Source: CAYTOF01 sp964439435 (GTDB lineage Bacteria > Bacillota > Clostridia > Oscillospirales > QAMX01). From it: a stretch of 25,639 nucleotides of DNA. Made by a program: the position numbers and the translations under genes. Under the pieces are notes generated by a model. That model made no database searches, had not been told where the DNA came from, and saw nothing but the letters and a program-made list of their open reading frames with translations. Of the stretch, positions 1 through 8,798 are shown in pieces. The stretch is from the NCBI GenBank assembly GCA_964439435.1, contig CAYTOF010000033.1, positions 1 through 25,639 on the forward strand. Reading direction: 5' to 3'. The number at the start of each line of letters is the position of its first letter. The stretch's first letter is position 1.

Positions 1-1
1 T

Positions 2-769
2 CCTGCCAACATCAACAACTTTGTAACGCTCATATATCAAAACAACGGCACGCTTTACAGAGGAGAAGGAGCAGACCTTGGATATGCCTCCAACCTTGAC
101 TCCCAGGAAGCCATCGAAGCTTTCATCTCCTATATAGACCTCTACAGAAGCTACAAAATGGATCTCCAAATCGACTTCCTCACGCGTTTCCGTGTGGGTG
201 AGGCGCCCATCGGAATTGCGGACTTCACGCTGATCAACCAGCTCAACCTGTCCGCTCCCGAAATCAGAGGTCTTTGGAGCTTTGCGCTGGTGCCGGGCAA
301 AATGCATACAGACGAAGAGGGCAATGATTTTGTCAACCGCCATGTAGCCACAGCGGGCAACGGCAGCATTATACTTTCCAAGTCCGACAAAAAGGACTCC
401 GCATGGAAGTTCCTCAAATGGTGGACCTCCAACGAAAGTCAGACAAGATACTGTCTCGAAGTTGAGACCGCAATCGGAACAGCTGCCCGTATACCCTCGG
501 CCAACAAATCTGTCATATACAGCCAACCTTGGTCGGCAAGGGAGTTCAACATGATCACAGCCCAGCGGGCCTGGACAAAGGGCATTCCGGAAGTTCCGGG
601 TGGCTACTACACCACAAGGCATATGGACAACGCCTTCAACAGGACCTACACACTGCGCACCGACGCGCGTGAGACATTGCTTGACTACATAGACGACATC
701 AACAAGGAGCTGACCAAGAAGCGCAGCGAAATGGGCATCTCCACAGCAGACGACATTTTAGGCAGATAG
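2..769 (+). CDS. Extracellular solute-binding protein, ABC sugar transporter (C-terminal part, 5' end outside window)
   Basis: The reading frame is open from base 2 to the TAG at 769, so only about 255 C-terminal residues are present and the signal peptide and N-lobe lie outside the window. The visible part fits the C-terminal half of family 1 solute-binding proteins: a GNGSIILSKS strand, then a SAWKFLKWWTS helix of the kind that closes the sugar cleft, and a long charged helix at the end (DYIDDINKELTKKRSE). It is followed after 7 bases by two CUT1-type permease genes, so it is inferred to deliver a carbohydrate, probably an oligosaccharide, to them from outside the membrane. The substrate cannot be read from the sequence. 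The family call is fairly secure because of both sequence pattern and context. Confidence 0.85.
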   Translation, partial: PANINNFVTLIYQNNGTLYRGEGADLGYASNLDSQEAIEAFISYIDLYRSYKMDLQIDFLTRFRVGEAPIGIADFTLINQLNLSAPEIRGLWSFALVPGKMHTDEEGNDFVNRHVATAGNGSIILSKSDKKDSAWKFLKWWTSNESQTRYCLEVETAIGTAARIPSANKSVIYSQPWSAREFNMITAQRAWTKGIPEVPGGYYTTRHMDNAFNRTYTLRTDARETLLDYIDDINKELTKKRSEMGISTADDILGR

Positions 770-776
770 GGGGGCG

Positions 777-1748
777 ATGGCTTTGGCAGAAATGAACAAC
801 GCGGCGGAAGGCATGCTTTCCCGCAACACTGCGATGCAAAACATCAAGAAGTATTTTGTCTATAAGTTCGGTGAGATCAAGAGAGCGCGAGCATACTATC
901 TATTTATCTTGCCATATGCTCTTATATTCACAACATTCATTGTCATACCTGTCGTCGTGTCCATAGGGCTTTCCTTTACGTCCTTTAACATGATACAGGC
1001 ACCGCGATTTGTCTTTATCGACAACTACTACCAGCTCTTCATGGTGGACGATTTATTCATTGTTGCGATACAGAACACACTGTTCTTCTCGGCGATAACG
1101 GGGCCGGTGGGATATCTCATGAGCCTTGGATTTGCTTGGCTGATCAATGAGATGCCGCCAAAGTTCCGTGCATTGCTGACACTCATGTTCTACGCACCGG
1201 CTATTTCCGGCGCCAGCTACACCATCTTTTTGATCATCTTCTCAGCTGACCAATATGGCTTTCTCAACTCGAGGCTGTTAAAACTCAACCTCATAGTGGA
1301 GGCCATACCGTGGCTGAAAGACGAGACGACGGTGCCATATGCTGTCATCGTAGTGATACTGTGGCTGAGTCTCAGCACAGGGTTCCTGTCCCTCATTGCA
1401 GGGCTTCAGGGCGTGCCGAGAGATCTCTACGAGGCCGGTTCCATAGACGGTCTCCGCAACAGATGGCAGGAGCTTTGGTTCATCACACTGCCCTATATCA
1501 AAGAGCACATGATGTTTGCAGCCGTTATGAGTATAACCGGATCCTTTGGTATGGGAGCGATGATCACATCCCTTGTGGGATTCCCAAGCCCCAACTACTC
1601 GGCGCACACCATTGTCCACCATCTGGAGGACTATGGCAACCTGCGCTTTGAGATGGGCTATGCCTCCGCCATTGCAACACTGCTGTTCATCATCATGGTG
1701 ACGGCAAACCAAATCGTACAAAAGCTTCTCAGAAAGGTGGGAAGATAA
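777..1748 (+). CDS. Sugar ABC transporter permease, MalF/UgpA-like (first pair)
   Basis: This is a 323-residue integral membrane protein with about six hydrophobic segments, the first near residues 40-68 (YYLFILPYALIFTTFIVIP). Near residue 219 it has the cytoplasmic EAA loop of binding-protein-dependent permeases (EAGSIDGLRNRWQELWFITLP pattern), the docking site for the ATPase. A run of G bases (gggggg) just before the ATG at 777 serves as ribosome binding site. It would form a heterodimer with the next gene product to move the sugar delivered by the upstream binding protein. The next ATG directly abuts its stop codon, which suggests translational coupling. No ATPase gene lies nearby; many Bacillota CUT1 systems borrow a shared MsmX-type ATPase encoded elsewhere. 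Confidence 0.93.
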   Translation: MALAEMNNAAEGMLSRNTAMQNIKKYFVYKFGEIKRARAYYLFILPYALIFTTFIVIPVVVSIGLSFTSFNMIQAPRFVFIDNYYQLFMVDDLFIVAIQNTLFFSAITGPVGYLMSLGFAWLINEMPPKFRALLTLMFYAPAISGASYTIFLIIFSADQYGFLNSRLLKLNLIVEAIPWLKDETTVPYAVIVVILWLSLSTGFLSLIAGLQGVPRDLYEAGSIDGLRNRWQELWFITLPYIKEHMMFAAVMSITGSFGMGAMITSLVGFPSPNYSAHTIVHHLEDYGNLRFEMGYASAIATLLFIIMVTANQIVQKLLRKVGR

Positions 1749-2624
1749 ATGGCAGCTTTTAAATTTTTCAAAGCCAGAGCGGGTACGCGTGTCAACCGGT
1801 CGCTTTCCGGAGACCTTGGTGTCACGATATTCCTCGTGATCTGTGCCATCATAATGGCCCTGCCCCTCTACTTTGCGATTATTCAGTCATTGAAGCCGAT
1901 GAACGAACTGTTCATCTTCCCGCCGCTTTTCTATGTGGTTAGCCCCACGGCGGATAATTTCAGCGATCTTTTCAGGCTCATGGCAAACTCCTGGGTGCCC
2001 TTTTCCAGATATGTGTTCAACACCGTTATCATTACGGCGATCGGCACCTTCGGACATATAATCATCGCCTCCATGGCGGCATATCCATTGGCCAAATATC
2101 GCTTTCCCGGCTCCTTTGCGTTTTCAAGACTTGTGCGGTTCTCGCTCATGTTTAACGCAACGGTGCTGACGATACCCGCATATATCATCATGGCAGGTCT
2201 TGGATGGATTGACACCTACTTCAGTGTCATTGTGCCGGCTTTCGGCGCTTCTCTCGGGCTGTACCTGATGCAGAACTTTATGGCGGATATGCACGATTCA
2301 CTTTTCGATGCAGCCAAGATAGACGGCGCAAAGGAAGGGCAGATTTTCTGGAAGATAGTCATGCCAAACGTAAAATCAGGCTGGCTGACACTTATGATTT
2401 TCTCTGTTCAGTCCCTGTGGAACACTAACAACGGCATGTATATCTACAGTGAGCCCCTAAAGACAATGCCCTATGCAATCAGCCAGATCACAGCCGGCGG
2501 ATATGCCAGGGCGGGAGCGGCAGCGGCAGCTGTCATAGTGATGATGGCCGTTCCGATAACGGTGTTCATCATCTCCCAGAGCAATGTTATAGAGACGATG
2601 CAGAAGTCCGGCATTAAGGAATAA
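1749..2624 (+). CDS. Carbohydrate ABC transporter permease, MalG-like (first pair)
   Basis: The protein has 291 residues, close to the usual 270-300 for the MalG-like half of CUT1 transporters. It shows an N-terminal membrane segment (residues about 26-48), a SLKPMNELF segment after it as often seen in this family, and an EAA-type loop near residue 187 (DAAKIDGAKEGQIFWKIVMP) that contacts the ATPase. The ATG starts on the base after the preceding TAA. The GGTGGGAAG just upstream, inside the previous gene, is the likely ribosome binding site. Its partner is the preceding permease. The extreme C-terminus (NVIETMQKSGIKE) matches the short tail typical of this subfamily. Substrate not determinable. 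Confidence 0.93.
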   Translation: MAAFKFFKARAGTRVNRSLSGDLGVTIFLVICAIIMALPLYFAIIQSLKPMNELFIFPPLFYVVSPTADNFSDLFRLMANSWVPFSRYVFNTVIITAIGTFGHIIIASMAAYPLAKYRFPGSFAFSRLVRFSLMFNATVLTIPAYIIMAGLGWIDTYFSVIVPAFGASLGLYLMQNFMADMHDSLFDAAKIDGAKEGQIFWKIVMPNVKSGWLTLMIFSVQSLWNTNNGMYIYSEPLKTMPYAISQITAGGYARAGAAAAAVIVMMAVPITVFIISQSNVIETMQKSGIKE

Positions 2625-2640
2625 GGAGGGAGGACAAAAA

Positions 2641-4254
2641 ATGCGTAAAAAGCTTTTGGTTGTATTTTTGCTTTTGATGATTTGCATAGCGTCCGCGGCA
2701 CCGGCATTTGCCGCACCGCCGTCAAGGTCTTACACATACGACCCCACCGGACTGGCGCTCCCATCACCCCTGCCATATACCTTTGATGTCGAGATAAACG
2801 GCGACATGTATGGGCTGGGCACTTTCAACGAACCTGAAGATGTGTTTATCGACAGCGAGTACTATATATACCTGCTGGATTCGGGAAACCAAAGGGTTGT
2901 CATATTTGATGAGAACAAGGCGCTTGTCCGAGTGCTCAACAATATGACCTACAGGGGCGAAAAAGTTGAACTGAGGGCGCCGGAAGGTCTCTTTGTATAT
3001 GAGTATTACGGCAAAAAGCTCCTGTACATCGCAGACTCGGCAAATGCGCGCATTTTGCGACTGGACATGGACCAGGAACTGGATCCTGTCGATGCAAACG
3101 GCAGACCCAACAAGCTTGACAGACAGATCGAAGTTGAAAGAATTTACACCGAACCAAATATTCAAGGTATTGACGAGGGCGTGTTCTACAAGCCCACCAA
3201 GTTGATAGTGGACCGTGCCGAGAGAATTTTTGCACTGTGCCGCTCTGTCAACAGAGGTGTTGTCAAACTCACAAAAGACGGTGACTACGATTCTTTCTTC
3301 GGAGCACCGGAAGTGACGATGACCATTACAGACAAGTTCTGGCGTCTTATCTCCACAAAAGAACAGCTCCGAGTGATGGCGCGTTTTGTGCCGACGGAGT
3401 ATTCCAACATCTCCACCGACTCAAAAGGGTTTGTCTATGTGACGGCCTCAAGCCTTGAGCGACAGGGCCTGCGGGAATCATATTGGACTGAGTCGACAGA
3501 CGTCTCAGGAAGACAGAAATTTGCGCCCGTGAGAAAGCTGGCCGCCGATGGCACAGACATTCTGGCAAGGACCGGCATATATCCCCCCGTGGGCGATATA
3601 GCTGTCCACTCCGTCACAGGTGCTGTGACGATAGGCACAGGTCTTGAGCAGCTGGCGGGGTATTCCACATTTGTGGACGTTGCGATAAATGAATACGATG
3701 TCTATTCCTGTATCGATGACACGCGCTGCAAGGTCTTCACCTACGACTCAGATGGCAATATGCTCTTTGTCTTCGGAGGTCCCGGCACACAGTACGGCAC
3801 TTTCCAAAGACCCGTTGCCGTCTCCTACTTCAAGGGCGATCAACTGGCTGTGCTGGACAAGAGAACCTCAAGCCTTGTGTTTTTCACCCCCACCGACTAC
3901 GGCGCAAAGATACTCAGCGCTGTGAGCAACTACAAAAACGGCAGATTTGAAGAGTCTGAAGAGGACTGGGTCGAGGTTTTGAAGATGAACTCGAACATGA
4001 TTCAGGCCTATAGGGGTGTCGGCAAGTCTCTGCTCCGTGCGGGAGAATACAAAGAGGCGATGGCGAATTTCAAAATCTCCAAAGACGTGGAATACTATTC
4101 AAAGGCCCTTGAGGCATATATCAAAGAATCCATAGGACATAGTTTCACATATATATTCATAGCACTTGCAGTTATACTTCTTGCGTGGTGGATATGGAAG
4201 TTGGCCGTGCGTTTCAGAAGATTTTTACGCGACGGCGTAAAGAAGGTGGTGTAA
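2641..4254 (+). CDS. Secreted/membrane-anchored beta-propeller (NHL-like) protein with TPR segment and C-terminal membrane helix
   Basis: The 537-residue protein begins with a clear signal peptide (hydrophobic core at residues 6-18, cleavage likely after PAFA at 21-24). Residues about 57-415 contain repeating strands of NHL type: GTFNEPEDVFIDS, LRAPEGLFVYEYY and FYKPTKLIVDRAE each begin a blade and are followed by LLDSGNQRVVIFD-like strands, and a late blade carries FGGPGTQYGTFQRPVAV. Residues about 420-495 look like two tetratricopeptide helices (YKNGRFEESEEDW, LLRAGEYKEAMANF). A single membrane helix spans about 500-520, followed by a basic tail. The expected topology is a large outside domain with a short cytoplasmic end. 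It lies between the first permease pair and the Yip1-like gene with gaps of 16 and 1 bases. Role unknown; a scaffold or ligand sensor for the transporter is an inference. Confidence 0.75.
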   Translation: MRKKLLVVFLLLMICIASAAPAFAAPPSRSYTYDPTGLALPSPLPYTFDVEINGDMYGLGTFNEPEDVFIDSEYYIYLLDSGNQRVVIFDENKALVRVLNNMTYRGEKVELRAPEGLFVYEYYGKKLLYIADSANARILRLDMDQELDPVDANGRPNKLDRQIEVERIYTEPNIQGIDEGVFYKPTKLIVDRAERIFALCRSVNRGVVKLTKDGDYDSFFGAPEVTMTITDKFWRLISTKEQLRVMARFVPTEYSNISTDSKGFVYVTASSLERQGLRESYWTESTDVSGRQKFAPVRKLAADGTDILARTGIYPPVGDIAVHSVTGAVTIGTGLEQLAGYSTFVDVAINEYDVYSCIDDTRCKVFTYDSDGNMLFVFGGPGTQYGTFQRPVAVSYFKGDQLAVLDKRTSSLVFFTPTDYGAKILSAVSNYKNGRFEESEEDWVEVLKMNSNMIQAYRGVGKSLLRAGEYKEAMANFKISKDVEYYSKALEAYIKESIGHSFTYIFIALAVILLAWWIWKLAVRFRRFLRDGVKKVV

Positions 4255-4255
4255 T

Positions 4256-4888
4256 ATGGCACTCACGCTAAAACAGCTCAGATACTCGCTTTATCTGATA
4301 TTTAGACCCTTTGACGGGTTCTGGGACCTAAAGCATGAGAAACGCGGTAGCAGAAAAGCGGCTTCGCTCATAATTTTGCTCCTTGTTCTCAATGAGGTGT
4401 TAAAGACACAGTTTACGGGATTTATCTACAATTCCAAGTACGATGGCGTCAGCCTCAACGTGTTTACCGAGTTTGCAATAGTGGCAGGCACATTCCTTTT
4501 GTGGTGTGTGGCCAACTGGAGCCTGACAACGCTGATGGACGGCGAGGGAACTTTCGGAGACATATATATGGTAAGCGCCTATGCGCTGACCCCGCTTGTG
4601 CTGATTGGTATACCCTTGACATTCCTTAGCAATGTGATGCCCATTGAACTTGCCTCATTCTATAGTCTTGCAAACAGCGTTGCGGTTATTTGGGCTGGCT
4701 TCCTGATGCTTGCGGGACTCACCGTTGTCCACCAATACACCTTGGGCAAGACTTTGCTGACGGCGGTGCTGATCATTGTCGCCATGGCGGTTATGATCTT
4801 CCTTGGGTTGTTGTTCTTCAACTTGATTACCCAGCTTATCGGTTTTGTCATTGAGATGTACTGGGAAATCTCACTTAGATTCTTTTAA
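4256..4888 (+). CDS. Yip1-like integral membrane protein
   Basis: A 210-residue protein with five hydrophobic segments (around residues 37-58, 70-92, 103-125, 133-155 and 165-198) and an N-terminal region with the pattern LIFRPFDGFWDLKHEKRGS, typical of bacterial Yip1-domain proteins where an RPxDGF-like motif precedes the first helix. Function in bacteria is not established. The start lies one base after the stop of the propeller gene, with GGTGG as ribosome binding site inside that gene, so expression is surely coupled. From memory, Yip1-like, propeller/TPR and DUF5696 genes also sit together with CUT1 permeases in other Bacillota such as Paenibacillus. That suggests a working unit but was not checked here. 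Confidence 0.7.
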   Translation: MALTLKQLRYSLYLIFRPFDGFWDLKHEKRGSRKAASLIILLLVLNEVLKTQFTGFIYNSKYDGVSLNVFTEFAIVAGTFLLWCVANWSLTTLMDGEGTFGDIYMVSAYALTPLVLIGIPLTFLSNVMPIELASFYSLANSVAVIWAGFLMLAGLTVVHQYTLGKTLLTAVLIIVAMAVMIFLGLLFFNLITQLIGFVIEMYWEISLRFF

Positions 4889-4902
4889 AGGGAGGAGAAA
4901 AA

Positions 4903-7767
4903 ATGAAGCTAAAGAAATATACAATTGTTTGTTATATCCTGGTGCTTGTCATGCTTCTCCCTCTGGGCAGCATCGCTGCAAAGCCACTGGAGGAACAGCA
5001 GCTGGTACCAATGAAGCCGCTTTATGTTTCGCCTGACTATCCCGAGCCCTATATAGAGGGGCTTGGTGGCGAATCATATCTTGAAATAGACATAGCTTTT
5101 GTCAAAGAGGAGATGCTAAACATCCTCGTCACGGACACAAGAACCGGTAAGGTTTGGGAGACCAACGAGATATTTACAAATCCTGACAAAAGGAGCTCCT
5201 CGGAAGAGCGGCAGAAAGTGGAGCGCTCGCAGCTTGTCTTGAACTACACCTACGACAAAAACGGCAGTGCTGCAAACCTTGCCGACATCGGCTATATGAG
5301 CAACGCCTCAACTCAGGGCATTTATTACAGCCATCAAGACGGTGTCATGAGAGATCAGATCAAATATGACGAGATCGTCGAAAATGGCAAAGTCGTGGGA
5401 TATAAGGTGTTTTACGGCCTGGGAGATGTGCAGGCAGCCCTCTATCCCCAGATGATTTCAGAGAGCCGCATGAACGAAGTGCTTGAGCGCATAGTCGACG
5501 AAGAGGGCAACCCGGACGAAAGAGCTCAGGCAAGGTTTTTGAAACGCTATGCCCTGAAGAGCATAGAGCTTTTGCAAGAGGATATCGACCGCGAAGTGGA
5601 ACGTCTGAAAGACCCCACAGACCAAAAAGTCAAGCGCGAAGCCCTTGAAAAAGACCTTGAAGACTATATCATCCAACATCCGATTTTGGAAGAAGAGCCC
5701 ATATATGAGATCTACCAAGACGAGATAAGAACCAAGTATAAGCTGAACCAGACGCTGGATGCTTGGGCGGAAGTCGGTTACACACGCGAAGAGCTTGAGC
5801 TGGACAACACCCTGACAGGATTTATCGCATCGGGCGGCGGACTTGCCTTTATCATCCCTGTTGTGTATAAAATCGAAGGCAACACCTTTAGAGTCGAGAT
5901 TTGCAACGATGAGATCAAGTATCCACCCGAAGTCGCCATATCCAGAATTGACGTAATACCCAACTTTGGCGCGGCGGACAACACCGTGGAAGAGGGCTAT
6001 ACCTTTGTGCCCGACGGAAGCGGAGCCCTGATTCGCATAAACAACCCCGACAAGCGCTTTACGGGCTATCAGCTGGCACTGTTGCAGCGTCATAAAGACG
6101 AAGCTCTTTCAAGACTGAGCTTTGCCACGATCAAAGATATTCCGTATATAGAAAACGCCATACTGCCCGTTTTTGGACAAAAGCAAAATGACACCGCTTT
6201 CTTTGCCGTAATCGAGCGGGGTTATGAGATCGCCAACGTCAACGCATACACCTCTGACAGATTGTCCTCTTTCAACACGGCATACTGCTCCTTCTTCCCT
6301 GTGCAGACGGACGATATCTACTATTCCTCCGGCACGACAAGCGGCGTCAAAATGATGCCCAAGTTCCCTGTGGAAGAGGAGAGAGAGGTCTATGACAAAA
6401 AGCTGCAGGAGATGGTGAGCAAAAAGGTCATCAACAAATACTGCAGACTGCCCGCAACCAACTTTGTCGTCAGATATACATTTTTGAATGACGAAGATGC
6501 CAACTATTCGGGCATGGCCAATTACTTTAGAAATTACCTTATAAATACCTACGACCTGAAAAAGATTGCCCCCGATGCAAATATACCCTTTGTTGCCGAT
6601 GTTTATGGCGTGATAGACAAAAAAGTCTCCATTGCCGGTTTCCCGGTCAATGTCAAGTATTCCCTGACCTCCTTCAAAGAGGCTGAGATCATTGCCAATG
6701 ACCTCTTGGATGCGGGAGCAAAGAACCTCTCGATGCGGTATATAGGCATGGTAAACGGAGGACTGAGCAGCACCTATGCCAACAAGTTCAGTGTTATGGG
6801 TGCCATCGGCGGTAAAAAAGGCTATATCTCATTTTTGAACAGCATGAAACAGCTCGGTGTCGATGTATATCCCGATGTGGATGTGACCCATGTGTACAAG
6901 GATAAGATATTTGACGGCTTTTCACCCTCGACAGATACTGTCATGACCCTTGGAAAGACACAGTCCATCATATCCGAGACAAATACCGCCACAGGCATCA
7001 GAGACAGCCGAAACAGCTTGGATTATTACCATCCGCGTTGGACGGTGTCACCGAGACTGTATGAAAGCCTCTTTGAAAAGTTCAGAGACGCCATCTCCGG
7101 ATATGAAAACAAGTTCATCTCCCTTGGTGCTCTTGGATCCACCATGAGTGCTGACTACAGAGAGACCCTGGTGATTGACAGAACACAGTTCTCACGCATT
7201 GTCGCAAATGAGCTTGAAAAGTTCGAAGACGAAGGCTACAAAGTCATTGTTGACAAGGGAAATTTCTACACAATACCCCATGTCTCCATGATTGTTGATC
7301 TGCCGATGACTTCTTCCAGGTTCATCATTCAAGACTATGAAGTGCCCTTTGTGCAAATGGCGCTGCACGGACTTGTGGAATACACAGGCGAGCCCATCAA
7401 TGTGAGCCAAAATGTTCAGTACAATGTCCTAAAATCCCTTGAATACGGCGCCGGCATCACCGGCAGATTTATGTATGAACCGGACTCCGCTCTTAAAAAC
7501 ACATATTTCCTCTATTACTACTCCATGAGCTATAAAAACTGGCTCGGTGAGGTGGAGGCTACATACAAAGCCGTGAACGAAGTTCTCAGAGACATACAGG
7601 ACCAGTTTATTGTGTTCCATGAGAGACTTTCCGAAAATGTGTACCGCAGTGTCTATGAAAACGGCACCGAAGTTTTTGTGAACTACGGCACACATGACTA
7701 TATAGACGAGGCGTCCGGCATAACCGTCGCTTCCAATGACTTCACTGTGATTAAGGGAGGGAATTAG
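4903..7767 (+). CDS. Large secreted DUF5696-like protein, probable glycoside-hydrolase-like fold
   Basis: This 954-residue protein has a signal peptide (hydrophobic core 8-22, cleavage near SIAA at about 23-26) and no lipobox or other membrane anchor. It starts after a strong GGGAGGAG site. Residues about 186-282 form a very charged, helical insert rich in E, K, D and R. Residues about 290-400 resemble the beta-sandwich found before the catalytic barrel of several glycoside hydrolases, including GYTFVPDGSGALIRIN. From about 560 to 870, alternating strand/helix patterns (KNLSMRYIGMVNGG, LGVDVYPDVDV, SLGALGSTMSADYRE, GYKVIVDKGN) look like a TIM barrel, and the C-terminus (ENVYRSVYENGTEVFVNYG) looks like a terminal beta-sandwich. 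The DUF5696 assignment is from memory of the family. Enzyme activity, fold and catalytic residues are inferences. Confidence 0.65.
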   Translation: MKLKKYTIVCYILVLVMLLPLGSIAAKPLEEQQLVPMKPLYVSPDYPEPYIEGLGGESYLEIDIAFVKEEMLNILVTDTRTGKVWETNEIFTNPDKRSSSEERQKVERSQLVLNYTYDKNGSAANLADIGYMSNASTQGIYYSHQDGVMRDQIKYDEIVENGKVVGYKVFYGLGDVQAALYPQMISESRMNEVLERIVDEEGNPDERAQARFLKRYALKSIELLQEDIDREVERLKDPTDQKVKREALEKDLEDYIIQHPILEEEPIYEIYQDEIRTKYKLNQTLDAWAEVGYTREELELDNTLTGFIASGGGLAFIIPVVYKIEGNTFRVEICNDEIKYPPEVAISRIDVIPNFGAADNTVEEGYTFVPDGSGALIRINNPDKRFTGYQLALLQRHKDEALSRLSFATIKDIPYIENAILPVFGQKQNDTAFFAVIERGYEIANVNAYTSDRLSSFNTAYCSFFPVQTDDIYYSSGTTSGVKMMPKFPVEEEREVYDKKLQEMVSKKVINKYCRLPATNFVVRYTFLNDEDANYSGMANYFRNYLINTYDLKKIAPDANIPFVADVYGVIDKKVSIAGFPVNVKYSLTSFKEAEIIANDLLDAGAKNLSMRYIGMVNGGLSSTYANKFSVMGAIGGKKGYISFLNSMKQLGVDVYPDVDVTHVYKDKIFDGFSPSTDTVMTLGKTQSIISETNTATGIRDSRNSLDYYHPRWTVSPRLYESLFEKFRDAISGYENKFISLGALGSTMSADYRETLVIDRTQFSRIVANELEKFEDEGYKVIVDKGNFYTIPHVSMIVDLPMTSSRFIIQDYEVPFVQMALHGLVEYTGEPINVSQNVQYNVLKSLEYGAGITGRFMYEPDSALKNTYFLYYYSMSYKNWLGEVEATYKAVNEVLRDIQDQFIVFHERLSENVYRSVYENGTEVFVNYGTHDYIDEASGITVASNDFTVIKGGN

Positions 7768-7770
7768 CAA

Positions 7771-8787
7771 ATGGAGGCCGAAGTCAAAAAGGCAGGGTTC
7801 TTTCAAAGAATCTGGCAACGCATATTGAAGCTCTTCAAGATGGACCTCATGGAGAGGAGAAACCTTGCTGGATATGTGTTTGTCCTACCTTTCGTTATCG
7901 GATTTTTTCTGATATTCCTGCCGTCCATCTTTCAGTCCTTTGTTTTCAGCCGCAATGAGATTCTCATCAGGGCAGACGGTACGGGATACGATTTAAAATC
8001 AATGGGTTTCCAATACTACGCCGATGCGTTTCTAAAGGATGCCATGTTCCGTGTCCACCTGTTTGAATCCCTGCGCGACATGGTTATCAACTTGCCCGTT
8101 ATCTTGATATTCTCGTTCTTTATGTCCATCCTGCTCAACAGAAAGAGATTTCCCGGCAGAACGGTTTTCCGTATCATCTTCTTTCTGCCCGTCATCATCT
8201 ACACAGGTGTTGCTTCAACGGCCGGTATAGCATCGGGTAGCTCCGCAGAAGCAGGAGAGATAGCCGCCCAAGTTTTCGCCGATCCGACGATAACCAGTGG
8301 CGGCAGCCAGTCAATGCAATCAGGAGTACAGAGTATTGTCGGTATGGCTATGGGTGTCCAAGGACTATTACGACAGTTGAGCCTTGGCACATGGCTGATG
8401 ACCTTTATCAACACATCCATCAGCAGGCTTGAATGGATCATTCAATCCTCCGGTGTGCAGATCATAGTCTTCCTTGCGGCCTTGCAGTCTATCCCGACAT
8501 CCGTTTTCGAAGCGGCGAGCGTTGAGGGGCTCACGGGCTGGGAGATGTTCTGGAAAATCACCCTGCCCATGATAAGCTCCATGATCCTTGTCAACTCGAT
8601 ATATACAATTGTCGACTCGTTCACAAACCCGCGGTATCAGGTGCTTGGATATATCAGAACCGTGTCATTTGCTCAAACTAACTACGGTATGGGCAGTGCA
8701 CTCTCATTTATCTACTTCGCCTGTACGATTGTGCTGATAGGTCTTATCACACTGATCATATCGCGCTATGTGTTCTACAACGAATAG
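7771..8787 (+). CDS. Sugar ABC transporter permease, MalF-like (second pair), with extended central loop
   Basis: A 338-residue membrane protein starting three bases after the stop of the preceding gene, with AAGGGAGGG as ribosome binding site. An N-terminal amphipathic stretch is followed by a first membrane helix (about 30-50, YVFVLPFVIGFFLIFLP). The EAA loop is near residue 247 (EAASVEGLTGWEMFWKITLP). Compared with the first MalF-like permease there is an extra polar, Gly/Ser/Ala-rich segment at about 146-215 between the third and fourth membrane helices, which shifts the EAA loop about 28 residues downstream. It pairs with the next gene. No second solute-binding protein is encoded in the window, so it may share the first one or work with the large secreted protein before it; both are guesses. 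Confidence 0.9.
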   Translation: MEAEVKKAGFFQRIWQRILKLFKMDLMERRNLAGYVFVLPFVIGFFLIFLPSIFQSFVFSRNEILIRADGTGYDLKSMGFQYYADAFLKDAMFRVHLFESLRDMVINLPVILIFSFFMSILLNRKRFPGRTVFRIIFFLPVIIYTGVASTAGIASGSSAEAGEIAAQVFADPTITSGGSQSMQSGVQSIVGMAMGVQGLLRQLSLGTWLMTFINTSISRLEWIIQSSGVQIIVFLAALQSIPTSVFEAASVEGLTGWEMFWKITLPMISSMILVNSIYTIVDSFTNPRYQVLGYIRTVSFAQTNYGMGSALSFIYFACTIVLIGLITLIISRYVFYNE

Positions 8788-8798
8788 GGGGTATAGGC

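Noticed and set aside
5458..6093. 211-codon ORF on the - strand inside the DUF5696-like gene
   Set aside because: Antisense shadow of a coding region with clear signal peptide, ribosome binding site and protein-like sequence on the + strand.
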